NCBI RefSeq assembly: GCF_002303925.1
Contig: NZ_MRCS01000005.1
Span: 114,385-178,384, forward strand
DNA: 64,000 nucleotides
Origin: Pseudomonas sp. ACN8
GTDB lineage: Bacteria; Pseudomonadota; Gammaproteobacteria; Pseudomonadales; Pseudomonadaceae
Direction of reading: 5' to 3'
Part shown: positions 42,867 to 51,958 of the stretch, one piece after another
Position numbering within the stretch: position 1 is the first letter of the stretch
Layout of the letters: every line of letters begins with the position of its first letter
Notes under the pieces: generated by a model
Databases searched by the model: none
Told to the model about the DNA's origin: nothing
What the model saw: only the letters and a program-made list of their open reading frames with translations
Position numbers and translations under genes: made by a program

Positions 42867-43778
42867 TCAACCCTTGAAATCCGCGCTCGCATAATCCGCC
42901 AGCTTGCCCTGGATAAAGTCCAGGAAGCATTGAATCCGCAGGGCCAGTTGCGAGTTGCGGTAGTACACCGCGTTGATCGGCTGGCGATAGCCGCTGTTGA
43001 ATTCGGCCAACAACACTTTCAAGCGTCCGGCACGAATGTCTTCGATAGTCATGAAATGCGACAGGCTGGCGATGCCCTGGCCGTCCAGTGCGAGATGGCG
43101 GATGGTTTCGCCGCTGGAGGCGCTGATCGACGCCTGGATCGGCCAGCGATCGCCATGCACATAACGCAGCGGCCACTGGTTGAGGCCTTCGTTCTGGGTG
43201 AACCCCAGCAGCGTATGGTGGACCAGGTCAGCCACGGCTTGCGGTGCGCCGTGCTTTTCCAGGTAGGCCGGACTGGCGACGATGTGCAGCGGGCTGCAAC
43301 CCAGGGAGCGGGCATGCAGCGTCGAGTCGGTCAGGGTGCCGATGCGAATGGCGATGTCGGTGCTTTGCTCCAGCAGGTCGATGATCAAATCGTTGCTGTT
43401 GAGTTCGAGCTGAATGTCCGGGTAAAGCCTGCGGAATTCATCGATGTAGGGCACGATGGCGTGCAGCATGAAAGGGGATGCCGCGTTGATCCGCAGCCGC
43501 CCGGACGGCGTTTGCTGGCGTGAGGTCAGGCGTTCTTCGAGCTCGTCCATCTGATCGAGAATCCGCTTGGCGTGCTCGAAGAAGTACTTGCCCTCTTCGG
43601 TCAGGTCCATGCGCCGCGTGGTGCGATTGATCAGCGTGGTGTCGAGCTTGGCCTCCAGCCGCGACAGCGTACGGCTGACCGCCGAAGGCGTTTGCCCGAC
43701 CTGCTCGGCCGCCGCGGAAATCGACCCGCATTCAATCACACAGACGAAAACCTGCAATTCATCGGATCTGGCTTTCAC
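42867..43778 (-). CDS. LysR-family transcriptional regulator
   Basis: A 303-aa regulator with an N-terminal winged helix-turn-helix (ISAAAEQVGQTPSAVSRTLS) and a substrate-binding-type effector domain. It resembles LysR proteins that control neighbouring oxidoreductase genes. It lies between the SDR gene downstream and the mdaB-like gene upstream, all on the minus strand. Either, or both, could be its target. The effector cannot be inferred. Confidence 0.85.
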   Translation of the reverse strand: MKARSDELQVFVCVIECGSISAAAEQVGQTPSAVSRTLSRLEAKLDTTLINRTTRRMDLTEEGKYFFEHAKRILDQMDELEERLTSRQQTPSGRLRINAASPFMLHAIVPYIDEFRRLYPDIQLELNSNDLIIDLLEQSTDIAIRIGTLTDSTLHARSLGCSPLHIVASPAYLEKHGAPQAVADLVHHTLLGFTQNEGLNQWPLRYVHGDRWPIQASISASSGETIRHLALDGQGIASLSHFMTIEDIRAGRLKVLLAEFNSGYRQPINAVYYRNSQLALRIQCFLDFIQGKLADYASADFKG

Positions 43779-43844
43779 GTGTGTCCTCGTTTGCGAATCG
43801 GCGCTGCGATCTTCCTGGCCGTTGCATCGGATAGTAGCCGAGCG

Positions 43845-44435
43845 TTAAGCCTTGAGGCCAAACACCTCAGCCAAATGCTGCTCATAACGCGCCACGTCGC
43901 CTTCGATGTTCGGGCGCTTCATCACGTCCACGCACAGGAACGTCGGCAAGCCGGTCATGCCCAGGAACTCGTTGGCCTTGTGGAACGGAAAGTACACCGC
44001 GTCCACACCTTTGGCTTCGAAGAAATCGGTCGGGTCGTCGAAGGCTTGCCGCGGGGCGTTCCAGGTCAGCGACAGCATGTACTGCTTGCCGTGAATCAGA
44101 CCGCCGCTGCCGTACTTCTGCGACGCGTCCGAACGGGTGCGACCGTCGCTGGCATAGAGGCTGCCATGGCCTTCGGTGAAGACTTCGTCGATGTACTTTT
44201 TCACGGTCCACGGCGCGCCCATCCACCAGCCGGGCATCTGGTAGATGATCACGTCGGCCCAGAGGAACTTGGCCACTTCTTCGGCGACGTCGTAGCCCTC
44301 GTCGATGAAGGTGGTTTTCACATCCATACCGCCGCGATCCAGCACGCTCAATGCGGCTTCATGCAGGGTGGTGTTGTAGCGGCCGTCGGAGTGCGCAAAT
44401 TTTTTGCCGCCATTGAGCAACAGGACTTTTTTCAT
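43845..44435 (-). CDS. mdaB: NAD(P)H:quinone oxidoreductase MdaB
   Basis: A 196-aa flavodoxin-fold enzyme that reduces quinones by two electrons using NADPH and FAD. Typical MdaB features are MKKVLLLNGGKKFAHSDGRY at the start, the IYQMPGWWMGAPWTVKKYID segment near residue 70 and GKQYMLSLTWNAP. The ATG at 44435 is chosen for family length. It is divergent from ygiN; in E. coli the two enzymes are thought to form a quinone redox cycle. Confidence 0.85.
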   Translation of the reverse strand: MKKVLLLNGGKKFAHSDGRYNTTLHEAALSVLDRGGMDVKTTFIDEGYDVAEEVAKFLWADVIIYQMPGWWMGAPWTVKKYIDEVFTEGHGSLYASDGRTRSDASQKYGSGGLIHGKQYMLSLTWNAPRQAFDDPTDFFEAKGVDAVYFPFHKANEFLGMTGLPTFLCVDVMKRPNIEGDVARYEQHLAEVFGLKA

Positions 44436-44597
44436 GGGAGATCTCGGGAAGGTCGGGAATCGGATGGCGGCAGAGTACCGATCGACCTCGCGCGGAGTAA
44501 GCGTCGATTTGGCAAAATTCATTTGACCTACAAGCACGAATCAATAGGCGATTGTTGCCTTAGACTGGCGCCAATTCTGACTTGAGGAGAGATGTAG

Positions 44598-44912
44598 ATG
44601 AGTGAAATCCAGGGTTTCATCCTGCACGCCAAGACCCGCCCGGAAAAATCCGACGCCTTCGAAGCGTTTTTCAGCGGCTACGTGCAAGCCAGCCGCGCCG
44701 AACCCGGTTGCATCGAATACCATATGTTGCGCGACAAACAGGACCCGACCCTGTTCATCTTCTACGAGATCTGGCAATCCCGGGCCCACCTCGACGTGCA
44801 CTCGAACCTGCCGCACATGAAGCAGTTTCTCGAACAGCGTGATGAATACCTGGAACGAGACTTCGAGATCCGCGCCATCGAGATGATCAGCCCGTCGTCC
44901 GCTAGCCGCTGA
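44598..44912 (+). CDS. ygiN: Putative quinol monooxygenase YgiN (ABM domain)
   Basis: A 104-aa antibiotic-biosynthesis-monooxygenase-fold protein. The ferredoxin-like fold is seen in GFILHAKTRPEKSDAFEAFF and in AEPGCIEYHMLRDKQDPTLF, where the family has a conserved PGxxxY/xYxxxxD pattern. YgiN oxidises quinols back to quinones, the reverse of MdaB. The start at 44598 follows GAGGAGAG. The last 11 bp overlap the 3' end of the TauE/SafE gene on the other strand. Confidence 0.8.
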   Translation: MSEIQGFILHAKTRPEKSDAFEAFFSGYVQASRAEPGCIEYHMLRDKQDPTLFIFYEIWQSRAHLDVHSNLPHMKQFLEQRDEYLERDFEIRAIEMISPSSASR

Positions 44913-45666
44913 TCAGCAAATGGCCGCCGAGCACACCCAGGCCAACGAAAAACACGCGCTTGAACCACAGGGCGCTGATCCGCTGGCGCAGCGATTGCCC
45001 CAGCCACATGCCGAGCATGGCCGGGATCAGCGCCAGCAGCGATGCGCTCAACTCGCCCCCGCCGAGCGCGCCGCGCCATAGCAATCCACCGGCCAGGGCC
45101 AGGGTCGAGACGGTGAATGACAGGCCCAGCGCCTGCACCAGCTCGTCCTTGCTCAAGCCCAGCGCTTGCAGATAGGGCACCGCTGGAATCACGAACACGC
45201 CGGTGACCGACGTGATGACGCCGGTCAGCACGCCACACAGTGGACCGAGCCAGCGTTCGCTGCGCCGCCCCACGCGCACAGTCGGCAGGAACAAACCGCT
45301 CAGCGCATACAGCAACAACGCCGCGCCCAACCCCCGCACCACCCAATGGCCACCGCTCATGCCGATCCACAGCGTGCCCGCCCCGGTGCCGATGAAAATC
45401 GCCAGCAGCATCGGCCACAGCCGTTTGACCAGCCCCGACAGATGCCCGCCGAATGCCAGTTGCCAGACGTTGGTGAGCGTTGCAGGAATGATCAGCAGCG
45501 CCGCAGCCTGCGTCGGTGCCATAGCCAGACCGAGCAGGCCCATGGCAACGGTCGGCAGGCCGAGGCCGATCACGCCCTTGATCATGCCGGCCAGCACAAA
45601 GGTGCCGATAACCAACAACGAAAGGGCTAACCCGAGATTCTGATAAAACGCAGAGAGTGTATTCAT
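44902..45666 (-). CDS. TauE/SafE-family sulfite/organosulfonate exporter
   Basis: A 254-aa inner-membrane protein with about seven or eight spans. Two related halves show the family pattern (GMIKGVIGLGLPTVAMGLLG and LTGVITSVTGVFVIPAVPYL). Members export sulfite or other anions, or act as permeases of unknown substrate. I chose the ATG at 45666 because it starts the first span cleanly; the longer open frame runs through REP DNA. The LysR gene at 45884 is divergent and may regulate it. Confidence 0.8.
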   Translation of the reverse strand: MNTLSAFYQNLGLALSLLVIGTFVLAGMIKGVIGLGLPTVAMGLLGLAMAPTQAAALLIIPATLTNVWQLAFGGHLSGLVKRLWPMLLAIFIGTGAGTLWIGMSGGHWVVRGLGAALLLYALSGLFLPTVRVGRRSERWLGPLCGVLTGVITSVTGVFVIPAVPYLQALGLSKDELVQALGLSFTVSTLALAGGLLWRGALGGGELSASLLALIPAMLGMWLGQSLRQRISALWFKRVFFVGLGVLGGHLLISG

Positions 45667-45769
45667 GGGGCTATGGTGGGCCCCCGAGGGCTGATTGAAA
45701 ATCTGCCATATACTGAGGCTGGCTCTCCCAATACAAGAGGCTGAGAAATGGATTGAGGCTACTGGCCTC

Positions 45770-45846
45770 TTCGCGAGCAGGCTCGCTCCTACAGGGGATT
45801 TGTGAACAACGCATACCCACTGTAGGAGCGAGCCTGCTCGCGATGG
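45770..45846. repeat. REP cluster 6 (inverted pair)
   Basis: TTCGCGAGCAGGCTCGCTCC at 45770-45797 and the inverse CTGTAGGAGCGAGCCTGCTC at 45820-45846, unusually placed in the divergent promoter region between the TauE/SafE and LysR genes. Confidence 0.85.
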
Positions 45847-45883
45847 CGTCCATCCAGACAACACACATCCAGAGGTTGTTGTT

Positions 45884-46768
45884 ATGCACTTCGACCTGAC
45901 CGACCTGCGCCTGTACCTGAACATCCTCGACACCGGCAACATCACCGCCGGCGCCGCACGCAGTCATTTGTCCCTCGCGGCGGCCAGCGCGCGAATTCGC
46001 GCCATGGAGGCGTCGCTGGGCGTCGAGTTTCTACTGCGCAATCGCCGTGGAATCAGCCCGACGCCGGCCGGCAATGCCCTGGCGCGACACGCCCGGGTCC
46101 TGCTGCAACAGGCCGAACGCCTGCAACAGGAACTGGCCGAATACGCCCAGGGCGTCAAAGGCCAGGTGCGGCTGCTGTGCAACACCACGGCGATCACCGA
46201 GTACCTGCCGGAGCTGCTCGCGGACTTCCTGCACAGCCACCCCAACCTCGACATCGACCTGCAGGAACTGCCCAGCACCCGCATCACCCACGCCTTGCGC
46301 CAGGGCGCGGCGGACCTGGGCATCGTTTCCGACGCGGTGGACACCGATGACTTGCAGACACGACCGTTCCGCGATGATCCGCTGGTGCTGATCATGCCCC
46401 GCGAACACCCCTTGGCACAGGCGACCTCAGTGAACTTCACCGACACACTGCATCACGACTACGTAGGCCTGAATGCCAACAGCGCGTTGGCGGTGTACCT
46501 GGAAGAGCAGGCACTGCACGCCGGCCTGCGCATGCAGATTCGCATCCGCGCCGATGGCTTCGATGGCGTGATGCGCATGGTCGCCCGAGGGGCGGGGCTG
46601 GCAATCGTACCGCTGGCCGCGGTCGAACGCGGGTCAGGTGGACTGTCCTTCAAAAGCTGCGCCCTGCAAGAACCCTGGAGCCAACGCAAACTGTTGCTTT
46701 GTGCCCGGGACTTCGCCGCATTGCCCGGCTATGCCAAGGCTCTGCTGCACGCCTTGACTCTCCCCTGA
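45884..46768 (+). CDS. LysR-family transcriptional regulator
   Basis: A 294-aa regulator. The helix-turn-helix covers about residues 18-40 (NITAGAARSHLSLAAASARI), and the remaining ~200 residues form the effector-binding domain. This subtype (HFDLTDLRLYLNILDTGNIT) is often found next to TauE/SafE exporters in Pseudomonas, and the divergent exporter is its probable target. The start at 45884 follows AGAGG. Confidence 0.85.
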   Translation: MHFDLTDLRLYLNILDTGNITAGAARSHLSLAAASARIRAMEASLGVEFLLRNRRGISPTPAGNALARHARVLLQQAERLQQELAEYAQGVKGQVRLLCNTTAITEYLPELLADFLHSHPNLDIDLQELPSTRITHALRQGAADLGIVSDAVDTDDLQTRPFRDDPLVLIMPREHPLAQATSVNFTDTLHHDYVGLNANSALAVYLEEQALHAGLRMQIRIRADGFDGVMRMVARGAGLAIVPLAAVERGSGGLSFKSCALQEPWSQRKLLLCARDFAALPGYAKALLHALTLP

Positions 46769-46813
46769 GGGGCAGACTTTATCCTTGAGGTTTGAGCCTC
46801 AAGGACAGCGACG

Positions 46814-47389
46814 ATGGGCAAACGAATACTGGTGATCCTCGGGCATCCGTCCAGCAACAGCTTCTGCGCCGCCCTCGCCGAGCGTTATACACAGTCGGCA
46901 TTGCGCGCCGGGCATGAAGTGCGTCAGCTGTTTCTGGGCGCCATGGATTTTGATCCGGTGCTGCGTGAAGGTTATCGGCAGGTCCAGCCGCTGGAGGCCG
47001 ATTTGCGTAACGCCCAGACCGACATCCTGTGGGCCGAACAACTGACGCTGGTCTATCCGATCTGGTGGGGTGGCGTACCGGCCTTGCTCAAGGGCTTTTT
47101 CGACCGGGTGTTCTTGCCGGGTTTTGCCTTCAAGTATCGCCAGGGCAAAGCCTTCCCCGACAAACTCCTGCGCGGCCGAACCGCCCACCTGCTGGTGACC
47201 ATGGACACACCGCCCTGGTACTACCGATGGATCTACCGCATGCCCGGTTTGCATCAGGTCCGCAAAACCACCCTGGAATTCTGTGGCATCAAGCCAACCC
47301 GAACCCTCACCTTCGGGCCAATTCTCGGCGCCAGCGCAGACCGGCATGCGGCCTGGTTACGCCAAGCCGAAGCTATCGCCAGCGCTTGA
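46814..47389 (+). CDS. NAD(P)H-dependent flavodoxin-fold oxidoreductase
   Basis: A 191-aa quinone-reductase-like flavoprotein. MGKRILVILGHPSSNSFCAA opens the flavodoxin fold, LVYPIWWGGVPALLKGFFDR binds the flavin, and the KTTLEFCGIKP segment is typical of KefF/MdaB-like enzymes. The start follows AAGGACAGCGACG. A MerR-type regulator begins 49 bp downstream on the same strand and may control the pair. Confidence 0.8.
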   Translation: MGKRILVILGHPSSNSFCAALAERYTQSALRAGHEVRQLFLGAMDFDPVLREGYRQVQPLEADLRNAQTDILWAEQLTLVYPIWWGGVPALLKGFFDRVFLPGFAFKYRQGKAFPDKLLRGRTAHLLVTMDTPPWYYRWIYRMPGLHQVRKTTLEFCGIKPTRTLTFGPILGASADRHAAWLRQAEAIASA

Positions 47390-47438
47390 GTCGGTCGATA
47401 ATGCGCCGAGCTTTATCCTCGGAGAAAAGGACCTTCCC

Positions 47439-47810
47439 ATGTACATCGGCCAAGCCGCGCAACGTTCCGGTACCACGGTCAAAAGCATCCGGCACTACGA
47501 GTCGATTGGCCTGCTGCCCGCCGCTCGCCGCCAGGGCAAGTACCGCATCTATGACCAGCACAGCGTCGACCTGCTGATGTTCATCAAATGTGCCCGGCAG
47601 CTGGGGTTCAGGCTCAAGGAACTGCAGTCGGTCTTCGCCGGACATCAGGGCCCGCAGTTGCCTTGGGAACAGGCACATCAGGTCATCGCCAGCAAAAAAC
47701 AGGAAATCGCCGAGCGGATTGCGGCGTTGTCGCAACAGCACTCGCAATTGGTCGAGTTCGAGAACAGCCTCGAACACTCCAGGCGCGACTGCCCCCTGAA
47801 CAGTCTTTGA
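47439..47810 (+). CDS. MerR-family transcriptional regulator
   Basis: A 123-aa regulator. The N-terminal winged helix is YIGQAAQRSGTTVKSIRHYE followed by SIGLLPAARRQGKYRIY, then a dimerisation coiled coil to the end. A single Cys near the C-terminus (RRDCPLNSL) is not the cysteine set of metal sensors such as CueR or SoxR, so it more likely senses another signal. I chose the ATG at 47439; GGAG lies upstream and the family begins MYIG/MKIG. Confidence 0.8.
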   Translation: MYIGQAAQRSGTTVKSIRHYESIGLLPAARRQGKYRIYDQHSVDLLMFIKCARQLGFRLKELQSVFAGHQGPQLPWEQAHQVIASKKQEIAERIAALSQQHSQLVEFENSLEHSRRDCPLNSL

Positions 47811-47916
47811 GGGCCGTGCGTTTCTGGACAGCTCAGTGTCGAGCACAGACAACTGATAGATGGGCAGGCGCTATAGGGTGCGACTTCAGTTCTTGAGCCC
47901 ACTGCCCGGAGTCATC

Positions 47917-48261
47917 ATGACCGCACCGATTACCGTTCTTCGCGACACCCACCCGCTGCCCGTGCTCGATGCCTGCAAATGGGAAAAACTCGAAGGCGAC
48001 CCGCACACCGTCAACCTCAATGCCTACACCAGCGAAGACGGCAGCAAGATCATGGGCACCTGGATCTGCACGCCGGGCAAGTGGTACGTGGAATACGTGA
48101 AGTGGGAGTACTGCCACTTCCAGGAAGGCTACTGCATCATCACCCCGGAAGGCATGGCGCCGATCCACCTGCGCGCCGGCGACATTTTCGTCATCGAGCC
48201 GGGGATGAAAGGCACCTGGGAAGTGGTGGAAACCGTGCGCAAATATTTCGTGTTTGCCTGA
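47917..48261 (+). CDS. Cupin-domain protein (EutQ/DUF861-like)
   Basis: A 114-aa single-domain cupin. The beta-barrel core is seen in KIMGTWICTPGKWYVEYVKW, EYCHFQEGYCIITPEG and LRAGDIFVIEPGMKGTWEVV, the last being the typical cupin motif 2. The usual metal-binding His cluster is reduced, as in other DUF861 members, so it may not be an enzyme. The start at 47917 follows GGAGTCATC. No operon partner is evident. Confidence 0.75.
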   Translation: MTAPITVLRDTHPLPVLDACKWEKLEGDPHTVNLNAYTSEDGSKIMGTWICTPGKWYVEYVKWEYCHFQEGYCIITPEGMAPIHLRAGDIFVIEPGMKGTWEVVETVRKYFVFA

Positions 48262-48264
48262 TAC

Positions 48265-48300
48265 AAAAAAACCGGGGGATCACCCGACGTGATCTCCCGG
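48265..48300. terminator. Bidirectional terminator hairpin between the cupin and mmsB genes
   Basis: CCGGGGGATCAC (48272-48283) pairs with GTGATCTCCCGG (48289-48300), with one G-U, around CCGAC. The A-run before it (48265-48271) becomes a T-run on the minus strand, so it fits termination from the mmsBA side best. It also follows the cupin stop within 11 bp. Confidence 0.65.
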
Positions 48301-48328
48301 TAAATAGTTCTCTGCCACACGCAGAACC

Positions 48329-48420
48329 CTGTGGGAGCGAGCCTGCTCGCGATGGCGATGTATCAGGCAACATTGATGTTGTCTGACCCACCGCTATCGC
48401 GAGCAGGCTCGCTCCCACAG
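48329..48420. repeat. REP cluster 7 (inverted pair)
   Basis: CTGTGGGAGCGAGCCTGCTC at 48329-48357 and the inverse TATCGCGAGCAGGCTCGCTC at 48395-48420, between the cupin gene and the end of mmsB. Confidence 0.85.
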
Positions 48421-48422
48421 TT

Positions 48423-49310
48423 TTATTGCGGTTTGCGATAGCCATTGATGATCGCCGAGAAGTCCTTGCCACCCTCCCCACGCAAACTCATCGCCTGATA
48501 CAACTGCTGGGCCACCGCGCCGAGTACCACCGGCTGGTGCGCCTGACGTGCCGCTTCGGTCGCCAGCCCCAGATCCTTGAGCATCAGTTCGGCCCCGAAG
48601 CCGCCGGTATAACCGCGCGATGCTGGCGCCGTTTCGACGATGCCCGGCCATGGGTTGTACATCTCCGAGCTCCAGCAACGCCCGGTTGAACTGTTGATGA
48701 TGCCCGCCAGCACCTTGGTGTCGATGCCCAGGGCATCGCCCAGCGCCATGGCTTCGCTGACGCCGACCATGGAAATTCCCAACAACAGGTTGTTGCAGAT
48801 TTTAGCGATTTGCCCGGTGCCGACCTCACCACAATGGACGATGTTGCGGCCCATTTGTGCCAGTACCGGTTGCAGAGTGGCGAACAGCTCGGGGGTGGCG
48901 CCGACCATGAAGGTCAGCGTCCCGGCGGCTGCACCACCGGTGCCGCCAGAGACCGGCGCATCGGCCATGGCCACGCCCTGTTTGGCGGCGGCGGCGGCTA
49001 CGTCCCGCGCGGTCTGCGGATCGATGGTGCTGCAATCCACGGCCGGCACACCTTTGCCGATGCCGGCGAGCACGCCGTCTTCACCCAGCCACACACTGCG
49101 TACATGCACTGCGGCAGGCAGCATGGTGATCACCAGTTCGGCACCCTCTGCCGCTTCACGGGCCGATGCGCTGATGCTGCCGCCCAGTTGCTCCAGTTCC
49201 GCCAGCACGGTTTTGTTCAGGTCCACCAGGCGCAATGCATGGCCGGCCTTGATCAGGTTGCGCGCCATCGGCGCGCCCATGTTGCCCAGACCGATAAAAG
49301 CGATTTTCAT
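48423..49310 (-). CDS. mmsB: 3-hydroxyisobutyrate dehydrogenase
   Basis: A 295-aa NAD-dependent dehydrogenase of valine catabolism, oxidising 3-hydroxyisobutyrate to methylmalonate semialdehyde. The Rossmann motif MKIAFIGLGNMGAPMARNLI and the substrate-binding DAPVSGGTGGAAAGTLTFMV are diagnostic. Lys in GQIAKICNNLLLG is the catalytic residue. It lies 10 bp downstream of mmsA, in the order mmsA-mmsB as in P. aeruginosa. Confidence 0.95.
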   Translation of the reverse strand: MKIAFIGLGNMGAPMARNLIKAGHALRLVDLNKTVLAELEQLGGSISASAREAAEGAELVITMLPAAVHVRSVWLGEDGVLAGIGKGVPAVDCSTIDPQTARDVAAAAAKQGVAMADAPVSGGTGGAAAGTLTFMVGATPELFATLQPVLAQMGRNIVHCGEVGTGQIAKICNNLLLGISMVGVSEAMALGDALGIDTKVLAGIINSSTGRCWSSEMYNPWPGIVETAPASRGYTGGFGAELMLKDLGLATEAARQAHQPVVLGAVAQQLYQAMSLRGEGGKDFSAIINGYRKPQ

Positions 49311-49320
49311 GTCCGGCTCC

Positions 49321-50847
49321 TTAACGCAGGTTGATGGTGGTGTTCACACCGTCGTTGACGCTGTTGTCATCGAACCAGCGACTGGTGACGGTCTTGGTCT
49401 GAGTGTAGAACTGCACCACTTGCTTGCCGTACGGACCGAGGTCGCCGAGCTTGGAACCGCGCGAACCGGTGAAGCTGAAGAACGGGACCGGCACCGGAAT
49501 CGGGATGTTGATGCCGACCTGGCCGACGTCGATTTCGTTCTGGAATTTACGTGCCGCCGCGCCGCTCTGGGTGAACAGGCCCGTGCCGTTGCCGAACGGG
49601 TTGGCGTTGACCAGGGCAATGGCCTCGTCGAGCGTGTTGACTTCCAGCACCACCAGCACCGGACCGAAGATTTCCTGGGTGTAGATCTGCATGTCGGTGG
49701 TCACGCCGGAGAACAGGGTCGGGCCGACAAAGTTGCCCTTCTCGTAACCGGGAACCGAGATCTCGCGACCGTCCAGCTCCAGTTTCGCGCCTTCCTTGAT
49801 GCCGCTCTCGATCAGATCGAGAATCCGTGCCTTGGCCTTTTTCGAGATCACCGGGCCGACGTCGGTGCCCGGCTCGCTGCCGGCATTGACCTTGAGCTTC
49901 TGCGCCAGCGCCTTGAGATCCGGCAGCCACTGCTTGGCCGCGCCCACCAGCACCACCACAGAGGTGGCCATGCAGCGTTGACCGGCAGCGCCGAAACCGG
50001 CACCCACCAGCGCATTCAGCGCTTGTTCGCGATTGGCGTCCGGCAGCACCACGGCGTGGTTCTTCGCACCCATCATCGATTGCACGCGCTTGCCGTGTTT
50101 ACCGGCCAGGTCGTAGACATGAGTACCGACGGCGGTTGAACCGACGAAGGAAACCGCCTTGATGTCCTTGTGGGTGCAAAGCCCGTCCACCACGTCCTTG
50201 CCGCCATGCACGACGTTGAGCACACCGGCCGGAATGCCCGCCTCAATCGCCAGTTCCACCAGCAGCATGGTCGACATCGGGTCCTGTTCGGACGGCTTGA
50301 GCACGAAGGTGTTGCCGCAGGCGATGGCCATCGGGAACATCCACAGCGGAATCATCGCCGGGAAGTTGAACGGGGTAATGCCGGCGCACACGCCGATGGG
50401 CTGGCGCAGGGTGTAGGTGTCGACGCCACCGGCGACGTTTTCAGCGAACTCACCCATTTGCAGACTGCCAATGGAGCAGGCGTGCTCGACCACTTCCAGG
50501 CCACGGAAAATGTCGCCTTCAGCGTCGGCAATGGTCTTGCCCTGCTCGGCGCTGAGGACTGCGGCGATGCGCTTGGAGTGTTCGCGAATCAGCGCCTGCA
50601 GCTTGAGCATGATGCGCATGCGGGCGCCGATCGGGGTCAGCTTCCAGGTCTGGAAAGCACGATGAGCAGCGCTGATGGCAGCATCGACTTCTTCGGCGGT
50701 GGCAAACGGCACTTTGGCCAGTACTTGCTGGGTCGCCGGGTTGATGATGTCGTGCCATTCGGTGGTCTTGGATTCGACCCACTCGCCGTCGATCAACAGT
50801 TTGACCTTTTGTACGGTGGTGTCGTTGGACGTGAGCGATACGTTCAT
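49321..50847 (-). CDS. mmsA: CoA-acylating methylmalonate-semialdehyde dehydrogenase
   Basis: A 508-aa aldehyde dehydrogenase that converts methylmalonate semialdehyde to propionyl-CoA in valine breakdown. The catalytic Cys is in [19 protein letters not shown], and [20 protein letters not shown] is typical of the CoA-acylating group. I chose the ATG at 50847 ([10 protein letters not shown]) with CCGGAGA upstream; the longer open frame crosses the promoter. It is divergent from a LysR gene, which probably regulates it; in P. aeruginosa the regulator is the AraC-type MmsR. Confidence 0.95.
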   Translation of the reverse strand: MNVSLTSNDTTVQKVKLLIDGEWVESKTTEWHDIINPATQQVLAKVPFATAEEVDAAISAAHRAFQTWKLTPIGARMRIMLKLQALIREHSKRIAAVLSAEQGKTIADAEGDIFRGLEVVEHACSIGSLQMGEFAENVAGGVDTYTLRQPIGVCAGITPFNFPAMIPLWMFPMAIACGNTFVLKPSEQDPMSTMLLVELAIEAGIPAGVLNVVHGGKDVVDGLCTHKDIKAVSFVGSTAVGTHVYDLAGKHGKRVQSMMGAKNHAVVLPDANREQALNALVGAGFGAAGQRCMATSVVVLVGAAKQWLPDLKALAQKLKVNAGSEPGTDVGPVISKKAKARILDLIESGIKEGAKLELDGREISVPGYEKGNFVGPTLFSGVTTDMQIYTQEIFGPVLVVLEVNTLDEAIALVNANPFGNGTGLFTQSGAAARKFQNEIDVGQVGINIPIPVPVPFFSFTGSRGSKLGDLGPYGKQVVQFYTQTKTVTSRWFDDNSVNDGVNTTINLR

Positions 50848-50964
50848 GTGGGTCTCCGGATCTTTGCTTTTTTTATTGAGAGCTATCTTGGGAGCCGGGG
50901 CGAGATAGTCGCCCTGAGATGAGCCATGTGTCGCGAATTGGTTGTCGGACTGTTTTTGGAGTAT

Positions 50965-50994
50965 AGATGTGCAAACATCTGATAAGAACGCACA
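50965..50994. promoter_or_regulatory. Candidate LysR operator between mmsA and its divergent regulator
   Basis: AGATGT-GCAA-ACATCT (50965-50980) is a perfect 6-bp inverted repeat. An outer TGTGC (50968-50972) and GCACA (50990-50994) overlap it. It sits 17-46 bp before the LysR start and about 120 bp before mmsA, where a LysR site is expected. Confidence 0.4.
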
Positions 50995-51010
50995 TAAAAA
51001 CCGGTCCAAC

Positions 51011-51958
51011 ATGCAAAAAAACATCACCTCCCTCGGTTCGCTGAACTGGGATGACCTCAAGTTTTTCCTTGAAGTTGCCCGCACCCGCAAGGCAAGCACC
51101 GCGGCCAAGCGCCTGGCGGTCGACTACACCACGGTGTCGCGACGCATCAGTTCCCTGGAAACGGCGTTAGGCACATTGCTGTTCGAAAAGTCCCGGACCA
51201 ACGGCTTTGTCCTGACCGCCGAAGGCCAGCGGTTGATGGGGTATGCCGAGTCGATCGAAAGTACCTTGCACATGGCGTGCGAGCAGGTTTCCGGGTCCGG
51301 CGTGGCACTGTCAGGGCATGTACGCATGGGCTGCACCGAAGGCTTCGGCAGCTTCTTCATCACGCCACAGCTGAGCCACTTCGTCGACACCTACCCGGCG
51401 ATCTCGGTGGACATCCTGCCGCTGCCGCACTTCATCAGCCTGTCCAAGCGCGAGGCCGACATCGTCATCGCCCTGGAGCGCCCGGAGCATGGCCCGTACG
51501 TCTGCTGCAAACTGTGCGACTACCGATTGCAGCTGTACGCGACCCAGGATTATCTGGACAACCACCCGCCGATCCGCAAACCAGCCGATTTGGCCAAACA
51601 TTCGTTTATCAGTTACGTCGACGACCTGGCGTTCAGCTCGGAGCTGCTGTACCTGGCCAACGTATTGCCCGGCGCCAGCGCCAACCTGCGTAGCACCAGC
51701 GTGATCGCGCAGTTCGTGGCGGCGCAGCAAGGACGCTCACTGGCGATCCTGCCGTGCTTCCTCGCCACTCAGGACCCGCGCCTGCTGCCGGTGTTGCCGC
51801 AGGAAATCAACATCACCCGACAGTTCTGGATGTACTGCCGGGAGGATCTGCGCAAGCTCAAGCGGATCACCCTGTTGTGGGACTACATCCGCCAGGTCAC
51901 CGAGCAGAATCAGGGGCTGTTGATGGGGGAAAGTCGGGAGATGTTGTTTGCCGATTAG
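51011..51958 (+). CDS. LysR-family transcriptional regulator, divergent from mmsAB
   Basis: A 315-aa regulator with the N-terminal helix-turn-helix [20 protein letters not shown] and an effector domain. I chose the ATG at 51011 ([13 protein letters not shown]); a TTG at 50942 is in frame but the extra residues are not conserved-looking. No strong Shine-Dalgarno site precedes it. Its position suggests control of mmsAB by a valine-catabolic intermediate. It ends 4 bp inside the convergent yfiB gene. Confidence 0.85.
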   Translation: MQKNITSLGSLNWDDLKFFLEVARTRKASTAAKRLAVDYTTVSRRISSLETALGTLLFEKSRTNGFVLTAEGQRLMGYAESIESTLHMACEQVSGSGVALSGHVRMGCTEGFGSFFITPQLSHFVDTYPAISVDILPLPHFISLSKREADIVIALERPEHGPYVCCKLCDYRLQLYATQDYLDNHPPIRKPADLAKHSFISYVDDLAFSSELLYLANVLPGASANLRSTSVIAQFVAAQQGRSLAILPCFLATQDPRLLPVLPQEINITRQFWMYCREDLRKLKRITLLWDYIRQVTEQNQGLLMGESREMLFAD

